DNA of 64,000 nucleotides from Adhaeretor mobilis (lineage in GTDB: Bacteria; Planctomycetota; Planctomycetia; Pirellulales; Lacipirellulaceae): the NCBI RefSeq assembly GCF_007741515.1, contig NZ_CP036263.1, forward strand, positions 2,171,501-2,235,500. The letters are read 5' to 3'. The notes beneath the pieces were generated by a model that made no database searches, was not told where the DNA came from, and worked only from the letters and a program-made list of their open reading frames with translations. Below are positions 37,158-46,892 of the stretch, piece by piece. The translations under genes were made by a program, and so were the position numbers. Every line of letters starts with the position of its first letter. Position 1 is the first letter of the stretch.

Positions 37158-37976
37158 GTGCCTGCCGATTTTCTACAACTCGAGGGACGACGCATAGCCG
37201 TGTTTGGCGTGGCGAATCGCAAGAGCGTTGCCTACCACATCGCCAAGCAGTTGGAAGAAGCTGGCGCGGAAGTGGTGTATGTGGTGCGCTCGCCGGAGCG
37301 TCACGAGTCAGTCAGTAAGCTCACAGGTAGTGCGCAGGTGCATGTGTGTGATGTCGAATTCCAGGAGCAGATCGACGAGTTGACAAAATCCTTGAAGGAA
37401 AAGTATGGAGTGCTTCACGGCTTTGTCCATTCCATTGCCTTCGCCGATTACGACGAGCGGGGGATGATCCCCTTTCATGAAACGAGCCGCAAGCAGTTGC
37501 TGCGTACGTTCGATATCTCCTGCTACTCACTCATCGCACTATCCAATGCCCTCAAGGAGATGCTCACCCGTGATGCTTCGGTGGTGACGATCTCCATTTC
37601 GACTACGCGGATGGCAAGTGAGAACTATGGGTTTATGGCACCAGTGAAGGCGGCTCTCGATTCGAGCCTTGCTTTTCTAGCGAAGTCGTTTAGCAAATTT
37701 TCCGAAGTGCGGTTTAACGCCGTTGCTCCAGGTCTCTTGAAGACCAGTGCTTCGGCCGGTATTCCCGGTTATGTGGATTCGTATCTCTATGCAGAACGTG
37801 CCACCCTGCGTGGCCGGGCCATAAAGACTGAGGAGGCCGCCGCGGCAGCTACTTTCCTGTTGAGCCCGCGATCCAGCGGCATTACAGCCCAGCAGATTGT
37901 TGTTGATGCAGGCATGGAGGTGAACTATTTCGACGATCGTCTCATTCGCCCAGCGGTCGATTCCCTGGGAGAGTAG
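37158..37976 (+). CDS. FabI-like enoyl-ACP reductase with altered active site
   Basis: This 272-aa short-chain dehydrogenase has the FabI nucleotide motif [17 protein letters not shown] and the Tyr-x6-Lys pair in [12 protein letters not shown]. The segment that in E. coli FabI reads SYLGAERAIPNY is here [12 protein letters not shown], so the first of the two conserved tyrosines is replaced by Ile. [10 protein letters not shown] near the end fits FabI. GTG at 37158 has AGGAG upstream. It is co-transcribed with the FabZ-like gene. Confidence 0.88.
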   Translation: MPADFLQLEGRRIAVFGVANRKSVAYHIAKQLEEAGAEVVYVVRSPERHESVSKLTGSAQVHVCDVEFQEQIDELTKSLKEKYGVLHGFVHSIAFADYDERGMIPFHETSRKQLLRTFDISCYSLIALSNALKEMLTRDASVVTISISTTRMASENYGFMAPVKAALDSSLAFLAKSFSKFSEVRFNAVAPGLLKTSASAGIPGYVDSYLYAERATLRGRAIKTEEAAAAATFLLSPRSSGITAQQIVVDAGMEVNYFDDRLIRPAVDSLGE

Positions 37977-38195
37977 GGTATTCGCGGGCGGACGCTAGCT
38001 ATAACGTCAATCTGGGCTAAACTTTAGGTAGGCCCACGTCGCGAGGGTGAATGGCGTGGCTTAGAAGGAATAGAGCAATCTCATCAGGCAAATTGGCACG
38101 TAGCGATTTAGGGTGTGAGGCAAGACGCATTGTTGACAGTGCGCGCTACTTCGCTTATTTGCTGCTGCCCCAACCTCGGCTGACAAGATACAAAC

Positions 38196-39698
38196 GTGGC
38201 CAGTGAATTCTTAGATCTCGTACGACGCAGCAAGCTGGTCGAGAAGGAACGTCTAGAAAAGTTCCTTGGCGAGCTTACTGCAAAGCATGACGGCAAGCTG
38301 CCAAGTTCCAAAGAAGATCAAGCCCAGGCCCTCATCGGGGCAGACTTGCTGACGCAGTGGCAGGCAGACAAGCTACTAGCCGGCAAGCACAAAGGGTTCA
38401 TCCTAGGTAAGTACAAGTTGCTCAGCCTGCTCGGCAAGGGCGGCATGAGCCAAGTCTACTTGGCTGAGCACATGCTCATGAAACGCAAGGTGGCGATCAA
38501 AGTGCTACCGAAGAATCGGGTTGCCGATTCCTCTTATCTAGAGCGTTTCAGAATCGAAGCTCGTGCGGCGGCAAAGCTGGATGATCCGAATATCGTCCGA
38601 GCATATGACATCGACCATGACGGCGACACACACTACTTGGTCATGGAGTACGTCAAAGGCCGTGATCTGCACGTCGTAGTAAAAGAGGACGGGCCCCTGA
38701 AGTTCGAGGCGGCGGCGGACTACATCGCGCAAGTCGCTCGCGGACTAGACCACGCTCACGAAATGGGACTTGTCCATCGCGACATCAAGCCAGCCAATTG
38801 TTTGCTCGACGGAAAAGGGACCGTGAAGCTACTGGATATGGGGCTCGCTCGATTGATTGGCGACGAGGCCTCGCTGACCCTCGAAAACAACGAGAACGTT
38901 CTGGGTACAGCCGACTATCTCGCGCCCGAGCAGGCGCTTAACAGTCACAAGGCAGACCATCGAGCGGACATTTACAGCCTCGGCTGCACGCTTTACTACC
39001 TGCTCACGGGGCACCCGCCGTTTCCAGACGGAACTATTTCCGAACGGCTGCTCAAGCATCAGGTCGAGCAGGCCCCAAGTATTTTCAATGATCGACCCGA
39101 CGCACCTCCCTCGCTGATCAATATTTGTACTCGTATGATGGCGAAGTCGATCGACGATCGATATCAAACGGCCGGTGAAGTGAACAACGTGCTCACGGAT
39201 TGGCTTGCCGATCGGGGCTCCGAGGTCGGTGGTAGTGGGAAGCGATCTGAGAGCGATTCGGGAGGAGTTGGCAGCGATGTATATCGACGCTTTGCAGCTT
39301 CCATGGGTAGTAGTGCAGGGAGCGGATCGAAGGGTTCCGGTAGCAGTGGGAAATCCGCGCCAATCAGCAATGAACCCGAAGAAGACATTGGCCTCGCACC
39401 GCTTGAAGACGATTCGCCAAGTAAAGAGGACTCCAGCGACGATCTAGACGATTCGCCCTCCACGCCAGAGACCGATCCAAAGCCGGTGGGCCCGTTGGTT
39501 TCGCTAATCGAAGAAGCATTCGCAGACGACGAGAAAGAAACCCGCCGCCCGGTGCGTACGATGAACGACACCTTCGATCCGCTCAACCCACCTGGGTTCT
39601 CCGGTCCCAAGTACGGCACGCCCGTTTGGGTGTACCCAGTGGTAGGCGTAGCAGTGGTCGCCGTGCTGGCGGTTATTGTTGCGATAGTTGTGCTTTAG
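38196..39698 (+). CDS. Membrane-anchored Ser/Thr protein kinase
   Basis: This 500-aa protein has an N-terminal planctomycete kinase leader ([22 protein letters not shown]) and a kinase domain (about residues 70-335) with [13 protein letters not shown], the lysine in [19 protein letters not shown] and DMG instead of DFG. A Ser/Gly/Asp-rich linker (residues 350-440) leads to one C-terminal membrane helix ([19 protein letters not shown]). No extracellular sensor remains beyond the helix. GTG start with a weak ribosome site. Confidence 0.93.
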   Translation: MASEFLDLVRRSKLVEKERLEKFLGELTAKHDGKLPSSKEDQAQALIGADLLTQWQADKLLAGKHKGFILGKYKLLSLLGKGGMSQVYLAEHMLMKRKVAIKVLPKNRVADSSYLERFRIEARAAAKLDDPNIVRAYDIDHDGDTHYLVMEYVKGRDLHVVVKEDGPLKFEAAADYIAQVARGLDHAHEMGLVHRDIKPANCLLDGKGTVKLLDMGLARLIGDEASLTLENNENVLGTADYLAPEQALNSHKADHRADIYSLGCTLYYLLTGHPPFPDGTISERLLKHQVEQAPSIFNDRPDAPPSLINICTRMMAKSIDDRYQTAGEVNNVLTDWLADRGSEVGGSGKRSESDSGGVGSDVYRRFAASMGSSAGSGSKGSGSSGKSAPISNEPEEDIGLAPLEDDSPSKEDSSDDLDDSPSTPETDPKPVGPLVSLIEEAFADDEKETRRPVRTMNDTFDPLNPPGFSGPKYGTPVWVYPVVGVAVVAVLAVIVAIVVL

Positions 39699-39862
39699 CG
39701 TTTGTCGCAGCAAACGGCTCGTCGATGCTTCTACTGGGCTCTCACTTCGCTCGTCTGCGTTGTGAACTCTACCAATTTGTAGAGCTCCGCTGTCCGAAGG
39801 TATTGGGCTTCAGCAACGGTCCTTAGCGTAGGCTTTGGGTTCCGTTACTGCTCAAACCCCCA

Positions 39863-40801
39863 TCAAGGGTTATCCAGTATCAACCGGTCTCCCTCGCGAT
39901 GTACCGCCAATGGCGGCGACCAGGAATAGGGTCGCTCTGCGTTGCGGGTAGAGAAACCGGCTAGCGCCGCACTATTGTTCGACGGGTCCGCCGGAAGAAA
40001 AGCCAGGGCGTAGCAGTGAGCTCGCCAGTCCAAGAGCAAATCAGACCCATCTGGTCCGGCTGCTTTCCAAGGACCGTCAATGTCTTTGGCGGAGAAGACC
40101 CGAGTCGCTAGACCGGCCTGTTTTTCATCGGGGACGAGGTGATCCTTGCTAGAACAGACGAGGAAGATTTGTTTCCCGGAGAGGAGGATGGAGGGACATT
40201 CCATCTGGGTATAGTTACTCGGCAGGTCTAAGGGAGGACGGAGGTTCCAACGCAGGAGGGTATCATCCTCTGCAACGGCATGACCGATTGTTCCCCGGGG
40301 CGTATCACCGGTATGTTTCGCACCGAAGAGCATGTGCCAAGAGTTGTCGGCGGGGAGGTTGAAGACATGCGGGTCTCGCCAGGACATGATTACCCCATCA
40401 GTGTCCGTGATGTCATAGCCATCTGGGCAAGGTTCTAGGATCGGGGTGGGGTGCTTGATAAAGTCACGACCGTTGCCCGAGAACGCGACACAAATAGTCT
40501 GTCGACTCTGCGGGCCGCGGCTGACTCCGGTATAGAAGAGTGCCAGTCCTGTCGGCAAGTCTACTGCCGAACCGCTCCAGACGGCTTGCTCATCGGGTGC
40601 CCCCTCCTTCCCTGGAGAGAGGGCCGCCCCCCAAGGTTCCCAAGACGTTCCGTCGGTAGAGACCCAATGCGAGATAATCGCGTTCAGGTGTCTCTCATCC
40701 GGGTTTAGCTCACGTGGTGCGGTCAGTGAGAAACGGTGCAGCCGGTTGTCGATCCTCGAGCGGGTCGTCCAATTGTCCCAGCGATAGAGGTGTTCCGGCA
40801 T
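39863..40801 (-). CDS. GH32/GH68-like beta-propeller glycoside hydrolase
   Basis: This 312-aa protein carries clan GH-J landmarks: WDNW near the N-terminus (like the GH68 nucleophile region WDxW), WSGSAVDLPTGLALFYTG, the transition-state motif SWRDPHVF and the acid/base region MECPSILL. It is therefore likely a beta-fructosidase-like enzyme or relative. No signal peptide is seen at this start. An overlapping frame at 40710-40976 with a strong ribosome site may be its true N-terminus, joined through a frameshift. Confidence 0.7.
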   Translation of the reverse strand: MPEHLYRWDNWTTRSRIDNRLHRFSLTAPRELNPDERHLNAIISHWVSTDGTSWEPWGAALSPGKEGAPDEQAVWSGSAVDLPTGLALFYTGVSRGPQSRQTICVAFSGNGRDFIKHPTPILEPCPDGYDITDTDGVIMSWRDPHVFNLPADNSWHMLFGAKHTGDTPRGTIGHAVAEDDTLLRWNLRPPLDLPSNYTQMECPSILLSGKQIFLVCSSKDHLVPDEKQAGLATRVFSAKDIDGPWKAAGPDGSDLLLDWRAHCYALAFLPADPSNNSAALAGFSTRNAERPYSWSPPLAVHREGDRLILDNP

Positions 40802-40976
40802 TGGTGCAAGCTTGCATTAAAAGGGAGGTGGACTGTTCGGTAAGAGAGAAATGCGCAACCTGAGCGAGGAAACGATTGTCAGCCTGCTTCATCAGGCGTT
40901 CCAGAACGCTGTCACCAGAGGCAACATAAATCTCGCAGCCCCAAGGTTTCCGCCAGTCGCATAGCACAGCTCCCAC
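40710..40976 (-). CDS. Possible N-terminal part of the GH-J gene, or separate 88-aa protein
   Basis: The GTG at 40976 has AAGGAG 4 nt upstream, and the first 58 codons (WRKPWGCEIYVASGDSVLER and on) look protein-like. The last part overlaps the start of the GH gene in another frame by 92 nt. Either a frameshift has split one gene, or this is a short overlapping gene. I cannot decide without relatives. Confidence 0.3.
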   Translation of the reverse strand: MGAVLCDWRKPWGCEIYVASGDSVLERLMKQADNRFLAQVAHFSLTEQSTSLLMQACTNAGTPLSLGQLDDPLEDRQPAAPFLTDRTT

Positions 40977-41419
40977 GGTGCTCCTTACTGGCTTCTTAAC
41001 CGAATTTGGTGGGCAAGTGAATGAAGTATCTCTTCGCTGTTAGAAAAAATACGCCGAAGGCGTTGCGCAACGTAGTCTAGGGTTGCTCAACAGCGAGCCT
41101 AAGCGAGCTTTGACCTACCCTAGGAGTTGGTGCCATTTGTATTCATCGACCGAGCACCATGCGTTGCCCACCTAACGTGCGTTGTCGAGGTCGAAACCAT
41201 CGCTGTCTCGCCTCCGTTGCGACCTCGGTCATGCGGCTTGGTAGTCAACACGTCGTGCTCGGTCGCTGGTTGCGGTTGTGTACAAACCCAGGGCGTCCCT
41301 AGCTCGCCTAGGCTCGCGTCGGTTGCCCTGAGCCATGGTATGAAACCCCTGCGGGGTAGTTCGAGATAGGATCTTATCAAAGATTGCGAAGTTACCCACT
41401 AAATTCGGTGAAAAACCCC
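40977..41419. other. Non-coding gap
   Basis: This 443-bp stretch between two minus-strand genes has short overlapping frames on both strands but none with a ribosome site or recognisable product. CAGGGCG and CCTGAGC-like words and ACCCCTGCGGGGT (a small palindrome near 41345) suggest intergenic repeat material. Confidence 0.35.
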
Positions 41420-42499
41420 TTACTGCATTGGCTCGTACTGCAATGACTTCGCGTTCCCAACGACGCGGGACTCTTGCCAGCGAACTCCCAGCATTTGGCA
41501 ATTGATGCCCGATCCAATGCCCAGCATGGCCACGGAATCGTCTCGTTGGAATTGCCCTGCTTCCGCGCCGAGCGCCATCGTGAGCGGCAAGGCAGCTGCT
41601 CCGGTATTTCCGAGTGTTTCGAGCGTCGGAACATCGAGCGCTTCCTCCAGTTGCAATTCCTCAAACAGCATTTTTCGGTGGGCGACTCCCACTTGGTGGC
41701 ACACGGTGCGATTGATGTCCTCCCGCGTCCAGTCGAGTTCGGCTAGGAACGGATCGAACGTCGCTCCGCCAGCGGCCACGCCACGGCGCATGAGTTGCTC
41801 GCTATCGGTTTGCATAAAGGTTTCCAGGCCTTCGCTCTGGCACAATTCGTGATGGTCGGTCGAGGCAGTGACTGCTCCCCCCAGAAGCTTGTTACCCGTC
41901 TTGCTGATGCTCTCATGGCAAAGCACCGCCGCCACGCTGCCCGAGCCAATCGTGAGCGAGGCAACGAGCAGTTTGATGTTCTTTCGAGTGACGGACTCGT
42001 CCTCGTTAATTCGCCGCACGGTATTCTCCACGAGGGTCCGGCCACACTCTGTGCCCATCACGAGCCCGGCTTTGATTTGTCCCAGTTCAATCATATTGGC
42101 GAGCTGTACCATGCCTGTCAGTACGCCGAGGCAAGCGTTGGAAACATCGTAGATCATGCAGGACTGCGGCAGGCGGAGTGCATGATGCACGCCACATGCT
42201 GTTGCCGGTTCGAGAAAATCGCGACACACCGAGCCGTGGACCAGTGCGCCAATTTCACCAGGATCGAGACCGCTGGCTTGAATCGCGTTGGCAGCGCTAG
42301 TGGCGCTCACCGAGCCAGGAGTCGTGCCGGGCGGATAAAATCTCCGCTCGCGAATCCCAGTCATGAGCTCCAGCCGGCCCTCGGGCAAACGAAGTCGCTG
42401 GTAGCCTTGAGCGAGCTTGCTCTCCAGTGCGTCGGTGGTGACCACTTCCTCGGGCAAGGTGTAGCCGAAGGCTTCCAGGCAAACTTGGGAGTATTTCAT
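41420..42499 (-). CDS. 3-oxoacyl-ACP synthase III-like (FabH/OleA family) condensing enzyme
   Basis: This thiolase-fold enzyme of about 359 aa has Cys in YDVSNACLGVLTGM, His in CHQVGVAHRKM and Asn in LGNTGAAALPLTMA, the full FabH-type triad. It starts LEAFGYTLPEEVVTTDALE, typical of a planctomycete/actinobacterial group that is distinct from housekeeping FabH and nearer to OleA. ATG at 42499 matches that group's N-terminus; the frame extends to an ATG at 42577. It could make a beta-keto or long-chain product, perhaps with the CrtI-FabZ-FabI set 5 kb away. Confidence 0.85.
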   Translation of the reverse strand: MKYSQVCLEAFGYTLPEEVVTTDALESKLAQGYQRLRLPEGRLELMTGIRERRFYPPGTTPGSVSATSAANAIQASGLDPGEIGALVHGSVCRDFLEPATACGVHHALRLPQSCMIYDVSNACLGVLTGMVQLANMIELGQIKAGLVMGTECGRTLVENTVRRINEDESVTRKNIKLLVASLTIGSGSVAAVLCHESISKTGNKLLGGAVTASTDHHELCQSEGLETFMQTDSEQLMRRGVAAGGATFDPFLAELDWTREDINRTVCHQVGVAHRKMLFEELQLEEALDVPTLETLGNTGAAALPLTMALGAEAGQFQRDDSVAMLGIGSGINCQMLGVRWQESRVVGNAKSLQYEPMQ

Positions 42500-42599
42500 G
42501 AGAGTCGAGTCGATTTCGGCAGGCTGAGCGTTCTGCTTCAACGATACCAGCGGAATCTGCATTGGTAAACGAGCCATAGCCGACTACCCTTGAGGTGGT

Positions 42600-43340
42600 A
42601 TGAGTTCTCCAGATAACCATCCGCAGAAAAGTCGGGCCGACTTGATCGCCTTAGTCGTCGCGATCGTGCTGCCCTCTTTGATCACCTGGGCCTACTTCTT
42701 CAAAGCGGAATCGGCAGAAGCCGGAGTCCAGCAAGCAGTGTTTGCGGTGGCGAAAGTTTTTCAATTCGCTCTCCCTGCTGTTTGGGTGTTTCTCATTCAG
42801 CGAAAGCGATTTGAGTGGTTCGCGCGAAGCAAAGCCGGACTCGGAATTGGCCTAGCATTTGGCGTTGTTGTCGCAGTGGCCGGCTTGGCGCTGTTTCATT
42901 TCGTACTGCGCGATGCGCCATTCTTTGCCCCGGCTGCTGAGCAAATCCGCGCAAAAGTTGCAGGGATGGGGATGAATACGCCTTTGAAATACGTCTGCCT
43001 GGGCCTCTTCTACACAGTTTTCCATTCCCTGCTGGAAGAGTATTACTGGCGTTGGTTTGTCTTTCAGAAGCTCAAAAACTGGGTCTCTGTAAATAGCGCG
43101 ATTGTGATCTCCTCACTTGGTTTCATGGCGCATCACGTGTTAGTGCTAGGCAAGTTCTTTGGTTTCGCCCACTGGGCGACTTGGGTGTTCTCGCTGGCTG
43201 TGGCTACGGGCGGACTTGCTTGGGCATGGTTGTATCAGCGTTCTGACTCGCTTCTGGGACCCTGGTTGAGTCATGCCGTGGTTGATGCAGGGATCTTTCT
43301 CATTGGGTACCAATTGGTCGCAAATCTGTTGGTCGGCTAG
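42600..43340 (+). CDS. CPBP-family intramembrane metalloprotease
   Basis: This 246-aa membrane protein has about six hydrophobic segments. The CAAX-protease/bacteriocin-processing motifs are LLEEYYWRWFVF (EExxxR), FMAHHVLVLGKFFGF and LSHAVVDAGIFL. GAGG precedes the ATG. It is divergent from the FabH-like gene, close enough to share a promoter region. The substrate is unknown. Confidence 0.88.
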   Translation: MSSPDNHPQKSRADLIALVVAIVLPSLITWAYFFKAESAEAGVQQAVFAVAKVFQFALPAVWVFLIQRKRFEWFARSKAGLGIGLAFGVVVAVAGLALFHFVLRDAPFFAPAAEQIRAKVAGMGMNTPLKYVCLGLFYTVFHSLLEEYYWRWFVFQKLKNWVSVNSAIVISSLGFMAHHVLVLGKFFGFAHWATWVFSLAVATGGLAWAWLYQRSDSLLGPWLSHAVVDAGIFLIGYQLVANLLVG

Positions 43341-43906
43341 TAGGCCCAGCAACAGCGATTTCCTGCCATGTTGTGCTAGCAAAAGTTATTTTGGCCCAAC
43401 ATAGCGAATTCCCTTGCAAAGGATTTCGCATAGCTTATTCTCTCCCCCTGACTTGCAGTCCTCCAAGCAACAGACCGCGTGACAACGGTTGCCAGCCAAA
43501 AGGAGCTTGAGACCAGAACGATAGGGAAGTCGAAAAATAAACGCGTTTCGCTCCAGATGCAGGTTCCAGGGATTTGGGAACCAGTGGGTGGACGCAATTT
43601 GGTCGCCACACATTTTGTATGGATGCTAGCAACAACCCAGGGACTTGGGAGCCGCAGTATGTTTGCCACTGTTCATCAGTCGTGCAGACAGTTAGTTCGT
43701 AGGTTGCACCCTCCCCCCCCAAAAAATGTCCGATCCTCTCGGATAAAGTGTGCGTTGGCAGTCCGCTAGTCGTAGTGGTTTATTTCGATGGTTTTCTTCA
43801 CGCACATTGTGTGTGAATGGGCTTCTCTCTTTCGCATTGGTCGTCATCGCACCGGTTGGGAAATACGGCTTAGCGCCAATGATGGCGTGGGAAGGACTGC
43901 GAGACT
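43341..43906. other. Non-coding gap
   Basis: This 566-bp stretch holds only short random frames. It includes a C-run (CCCTCCCCCCCC near 43715) and no promoter that I would name with confidence. The gene at 43907 must be transcribed from its right-hand part. Confidence 0.35.
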
Positions 43907-44650
43907 ATGTCGAAGCCTTTAATTGGAATTAATGCAGATTACCGTCAGGCGAGTAACGATTCGTCTGCTTTTACCTATGTAGCCTCAGGCTACTATGATG
44001 CGATTCTTAAAGCCGGCGGGTTGCCGGTTGTGATTCCCCCCTACGACGACGAGCAAGATATTGCCGACATGCTAGACCGGCTTGACGGTGTGATGCTAGT
44101 TGGCGGTGCCGATCTCGATCCACGTCGCGACGGTTGGATGCTTCATCCGACAGTTCGACTGCAGAATCCTCGCCGCGAGTCGTTCGACCGCTGCCTCATG
44201 CGACTCGTCGCTGAGCGCCGCATGCCTGTGTTCGGCGTAGGTTCGGGTATGCAACTGTTAAATGTTTCTCAGGGCGGCAATCTTATGTTGCACATCCCTG
44301 AGGACATGCCGAATGCCTTGCCTCACCGCGATCCATTGGATCCTTCGCATCGCCACACTCTAGAATTGGCCGCTGGTTCGATCATGGACCGCGTCTACGG
44401 TGATGGCGAACTGCGTGTAAATAGCATGCACCACATGGCCGTCGACGAAGTCGCTCCCGGCTTCATGGTCACCGCCCGTTGCCCTGATGGGATTATCGAA
44501 GCCATCGAGAGCACTCAGGAAGACTGGTTCGCTTTCGGCACTCAGTTCCATCCTGAAGCGGAAACCGCCTCAGCTCTCGACCAACGTATCTTCGAAGAGT
44601 TCATGTGCGGTGTCCATGAAATGCACAGCCAAGTTCGATTGGTTGCGTAA
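43907..44650 (+). CDS. Class I glutamine amidotransferase-like protein lacking the nucleophile Cys
   Basis: This 247-aa member of the gamma-glutamyl-GABA hydrolase (PuuD) family has GINADYR, LDGVMLVGGADLDPRR, VNSMHHMAVDEV and the catalytic-triad His-Glu in TQFHPEAE. The nucleophile elbow, normally GICRGMQ, reads GVGSGMQ: residue 112 is Gly instead of Cys and residue 113 is Ser instead of Arg. It is therefore unlikely to be an ordinary amidase and may bind a gamma-glutamyl or peptide ligand. A strong terminator follows. Confidence 0.85.
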   Translation: MSKPLIGINADYRQASNDSSAFTYVASGYYDAILKAGGLPVVIPPYDDEQDIADMLDRLDGVMLVGGADLDPRRDGWMLHPTVRLQNPRRESFDRCLMRLVAERRMPVFGVGSGMQLLNVSQGGNLMLHIPEDMPNALPHRDPLDPSHRHTLELAAGSIMDRVYGDGELRVNSMHHMAVDEVAPGFMVTARCPDGIIEAIESTQEDWFAFGTQFHPEAETASALDQRIFEEFMCGVHEMHSQVRLVA

Positions 44651-44797
44651 CTCAGAGCCTTACACGCTTGCGGTCTATTGGGTATTTTACCGCTAATCCG
44701 CAGGCAGTTTGAGTCCCGTACGCGGCATGGACTGCCTGCGTTCTTGAGGGCAGGGAAGCCCTCATTTATTGATCGAGTACGGAAGCAAGATTAATAG

Positions 44798-44837
44798 AAC
44801 CCGGCGTTGGCAACGGATGCCAACGCCGGGTTTTTTT
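44798..44837 (+). terminator. Rho-independent terminator
   Basis: A perfect 15-bp stem (AACCCGGCGTTGGCA and its complement) with loop ACGGA is followed by a T-run. It ends transcription of the amidotransferase-like gene; the other orientation lacks a T-run. Confidence 0.93.
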
Positions 44838-44871
44838 GGTTGTAGGAATCGGTTCCAAAAAGGCCGATCTC

Positions 44872-45453
44872 TTAAAGAGCGATGCCTAGCAGGCGCGCAA
44901 ACTCACGCATCCAGTTCGCGTTGGCCGGCCATGCAGGGGCGGTCACCAGATGGCCATCTACATGCACGCTATCTAGTCCCTCGCTGGGCTCGACCCACAC
45001 GGCGCCAGCCAGTTCTAACTCGGGCCGCAGCGTTGGGTACGCCTGGCACTTTTTTTCGCGCACCACGTTGGCTGCCGTCAAGACATAAGCCGCATGGCAG
45101 GTAGCCGCCAACGGTTTCTCGTGTTTTGCGAAATCGCGCACGATTTCCAGCACTCGCTCATCGAGTCGCAGGTACTCTGGAGAACGTCCGCCGGGAATGA
45201 CGAGGCCGTCGTAATCGGCCTCTTTAACCGATTGCCAGTCCGTATTCACGGCAAAGTTATGGCCACGCTTTTCGCTATAAGTTTGCTCGCCCTCGAAATC
45301 GTGAATGGCCGTGGCGACCGTTTCGCCGGCTTTCTTGTCGGGGCAGGCCGTGTGAACGGCAACGCCAAGGGTCTCCAAGATCTGTTTTGGGACCATCGCT
45401 TCGTAGTCTTCGACATAGTCGCCGACGATCATCAATACCGTCTTATTGCTCAT
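44872..45453 (-). CDS. DJ-1/PfpI family protein
   Basis: This 193-aa protein has YDGLVIPGGRSPEYLR and the nucleophile elbow AATCHAAYVLTAANVV, with Cys followed by His as in PfpI-type glyoxalase/deglycase and protease relatives. An Asp/Glu-rich YVEDYEAMVP at the N-terminus fits the family's oligomer active site. It probably acts in cytoplasmic stress protection; the exact activity (deglycase, glyoxalase or peptidase) cannot be told. Confidence 0.9.
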   Translation of the reverse strand: MSNKTVLMIVGDYVEDYEAMVPKQILETLGVAVHTACPDKKAGETVATAIHDFEGEQTYSEKRGHNFAVNTDWQSVKEADYDGLVIPGGRSPEYLRLDERVLEIVRDFAKHEKPLAATCHAAYVLTAANVVREKKCQAYPTLRPELELAGAVWVEPSEGLDSVHVDGHLVTAPAWPANANWMREFARLLGIAL

Positions 45454-45555
45454 AAGTTACTCTAGGATTTCCATCTATACCCACAGAGCCCATTCTCTGA
45501 GGCACTGCTCCGTGTACCTCTGCGTCCTCTATGGTTCACTGAATTGTGGACTGTA

Positions 45556-45963
45556 TTAAGAAGCCGGATCGCCACTTTCGACGTCCACGAAGAATATCTC
45601 CGGCATGCGGCGCATGTTGCCGTTCCTGTCGATGCAGGCGAGTGTGCTGACACCCTCAGCAAGCAACTCGTTGCCACGGAACACTTTGTAGTCATGTTCC
45701 AAGCGGGCCATGGTGATGTTGGTCACACTTGTGTGTATCCGCAGCCGATCGCCGAACAGGGCAGGGCGGTGGTAGCGGCAGGAGATGCTGTGGACGACCA
45801 GCAGAATGCCGTCACGTTCCAGGTCGGCGTACTCATGGCCGTAGGCTTTGAGCATTTCCACGCGGGCGAGTTCGAAATACTGAAAATAATTGGCGTGATG
45901 GACCACCCCTTGGCCGTCTGTTTCGTAATAGCGAACTTCCAGTTCAAATTCATGCTCGGCCAT
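45556..45963 (-). CDS. YbgC/4-hydroxybenzoyl-CoA thioesterase-like protein
   Basis: This 135-aa hot-dog-fold thioesterase has the signature VRYYETDGQGVVHHANYFQYFELAR, with the catalytic Asp/Glu region. It hydrolyses acyl-CoA; related YbgC acts with the Tol-Pal system, but no tol genes are here. AAGGA lies before ATG. Confidence 0.9.
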   Translation of the reverse strand: MAEHEFELEVRYYETDGQGVVHHANYFQYFELARVEMLKAYGHEYADLERDGILLVVHSISCRYHRPALFGDRLRIHTSVTNITMARLEHDYKVFRGNELLAEGVSTLACIDRNGNMRRMPEIFFVDVESGDPAS

Positions 45964-46210
45964 AGCGTCATCCTTCAGTAGTGGTAGTCTGCAAGTGGTG
46001 GCAGCTTCAAGGACACTGTATCGTAGATTATGCGAGTCCGTTCTCCTAGATACTGATTGCTTGAACTAGAGCTGCTGCCGTGAGATGCACTTCACGTTGC
46101 AGCGGCTACGCGGTGGGCTTATATTGTGTGCGACCCGCGGTTTGGGTAATTTAAGGCTGGCAATGTATTGCCGCAGTTCTAGCAAGCAGGCCGCCAAGGA
46201 GGATCATGCA

Positions 46211-46705
46211 ATGTTGGGTTCTGATGAAGGCGAGGGAGTCGATCTACTCACCATGCGTGGGCGGGGCTATCCCTCTATCCGGCAGTTCACCGTCTTTCTT
46301 GAGAACCGCGTGGGCCAGCTCTTGGAAGTTGTCCGGCGGTTCGAAGGCAGTAGCGTGCGGATCGTGGCGCTGACGATTTCTGAATCCACTGAATACGCTG
46401 TCGCTCGATTCTTGCTGAGTGATCCTGAGCAAGGGCGCGAAGTACTAGAACGGGCTGGGCTACCGATTGTCGAGTCCGACCTCATTGGCGTGGAATTGCC
46501 CGATAGCCACCAACCGATGTTGCAGGTTTGTACCGCGCTGCTGCAGGCAGAGATTAACATCACGCAAGTCTATCCACTGCTGCCCGGCCCCAATGGACGT
46601 CCGGCGGTTGCCCTCATGGTAGACAATATTGACATGGCGTCCGATACGCTCGCCAACAAGGGATTCATCGCACTCACCGAAGACGATCTCAAAGCGTATG
46701 AGTAA
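46211..46705 (+). CDS. Tandem ACT-domain protein
   Basis: This 164-aa protein has two ACT-type ligand-binding halves: IRQFTVFLENRVGQLLEVVRRFEG (residues 19-42) and later QPMLQVCTALLQAEINITQVYPLLP. No catalytic domain is fused, so it probably senses an amino acid. ATG at 46211 has AAGGAGG 8 nt upstream. The upstream in-frame stretch to 46085 has no ribosome site. Confidence 0.85.
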   Translation: MLGSDEGEGVDLLTMRGRGYPSIRQFTVFLENRVGQLLEVVRRFEGSSVRIVALTISESTEYAVARFLLSDPEQGREVLERAGLPIVESDLIGVELPDSHQPMLQVCTALLQAEINITQVYPLLPGPNGRPAVALMVDNIDMASDTLANKGFIALTEDDLKAYE

Positions 46706-46892
46706 TGTCGTTTCAAGATTGAGCCGTACTCGCTAGCGTCGGGCACATCGGAGCAGCAGCGGAATCCTGGTGGTTTCGTGCTCGATTCCCCGGGCGCGTC
46801 GGTTGACTCAGCTCCCACTGCTGTCGAAACTAGGAGCTCCACTCTGAAACGCCTTCTCTACCCAGATCCCTTCTCTTCGCAGAGCCTACCTC

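Noticed and set aside
41795..42568. 257-aa plus-strand frame
   Set aside because: Antisense to the FabH-like gene, with no protein-like features.
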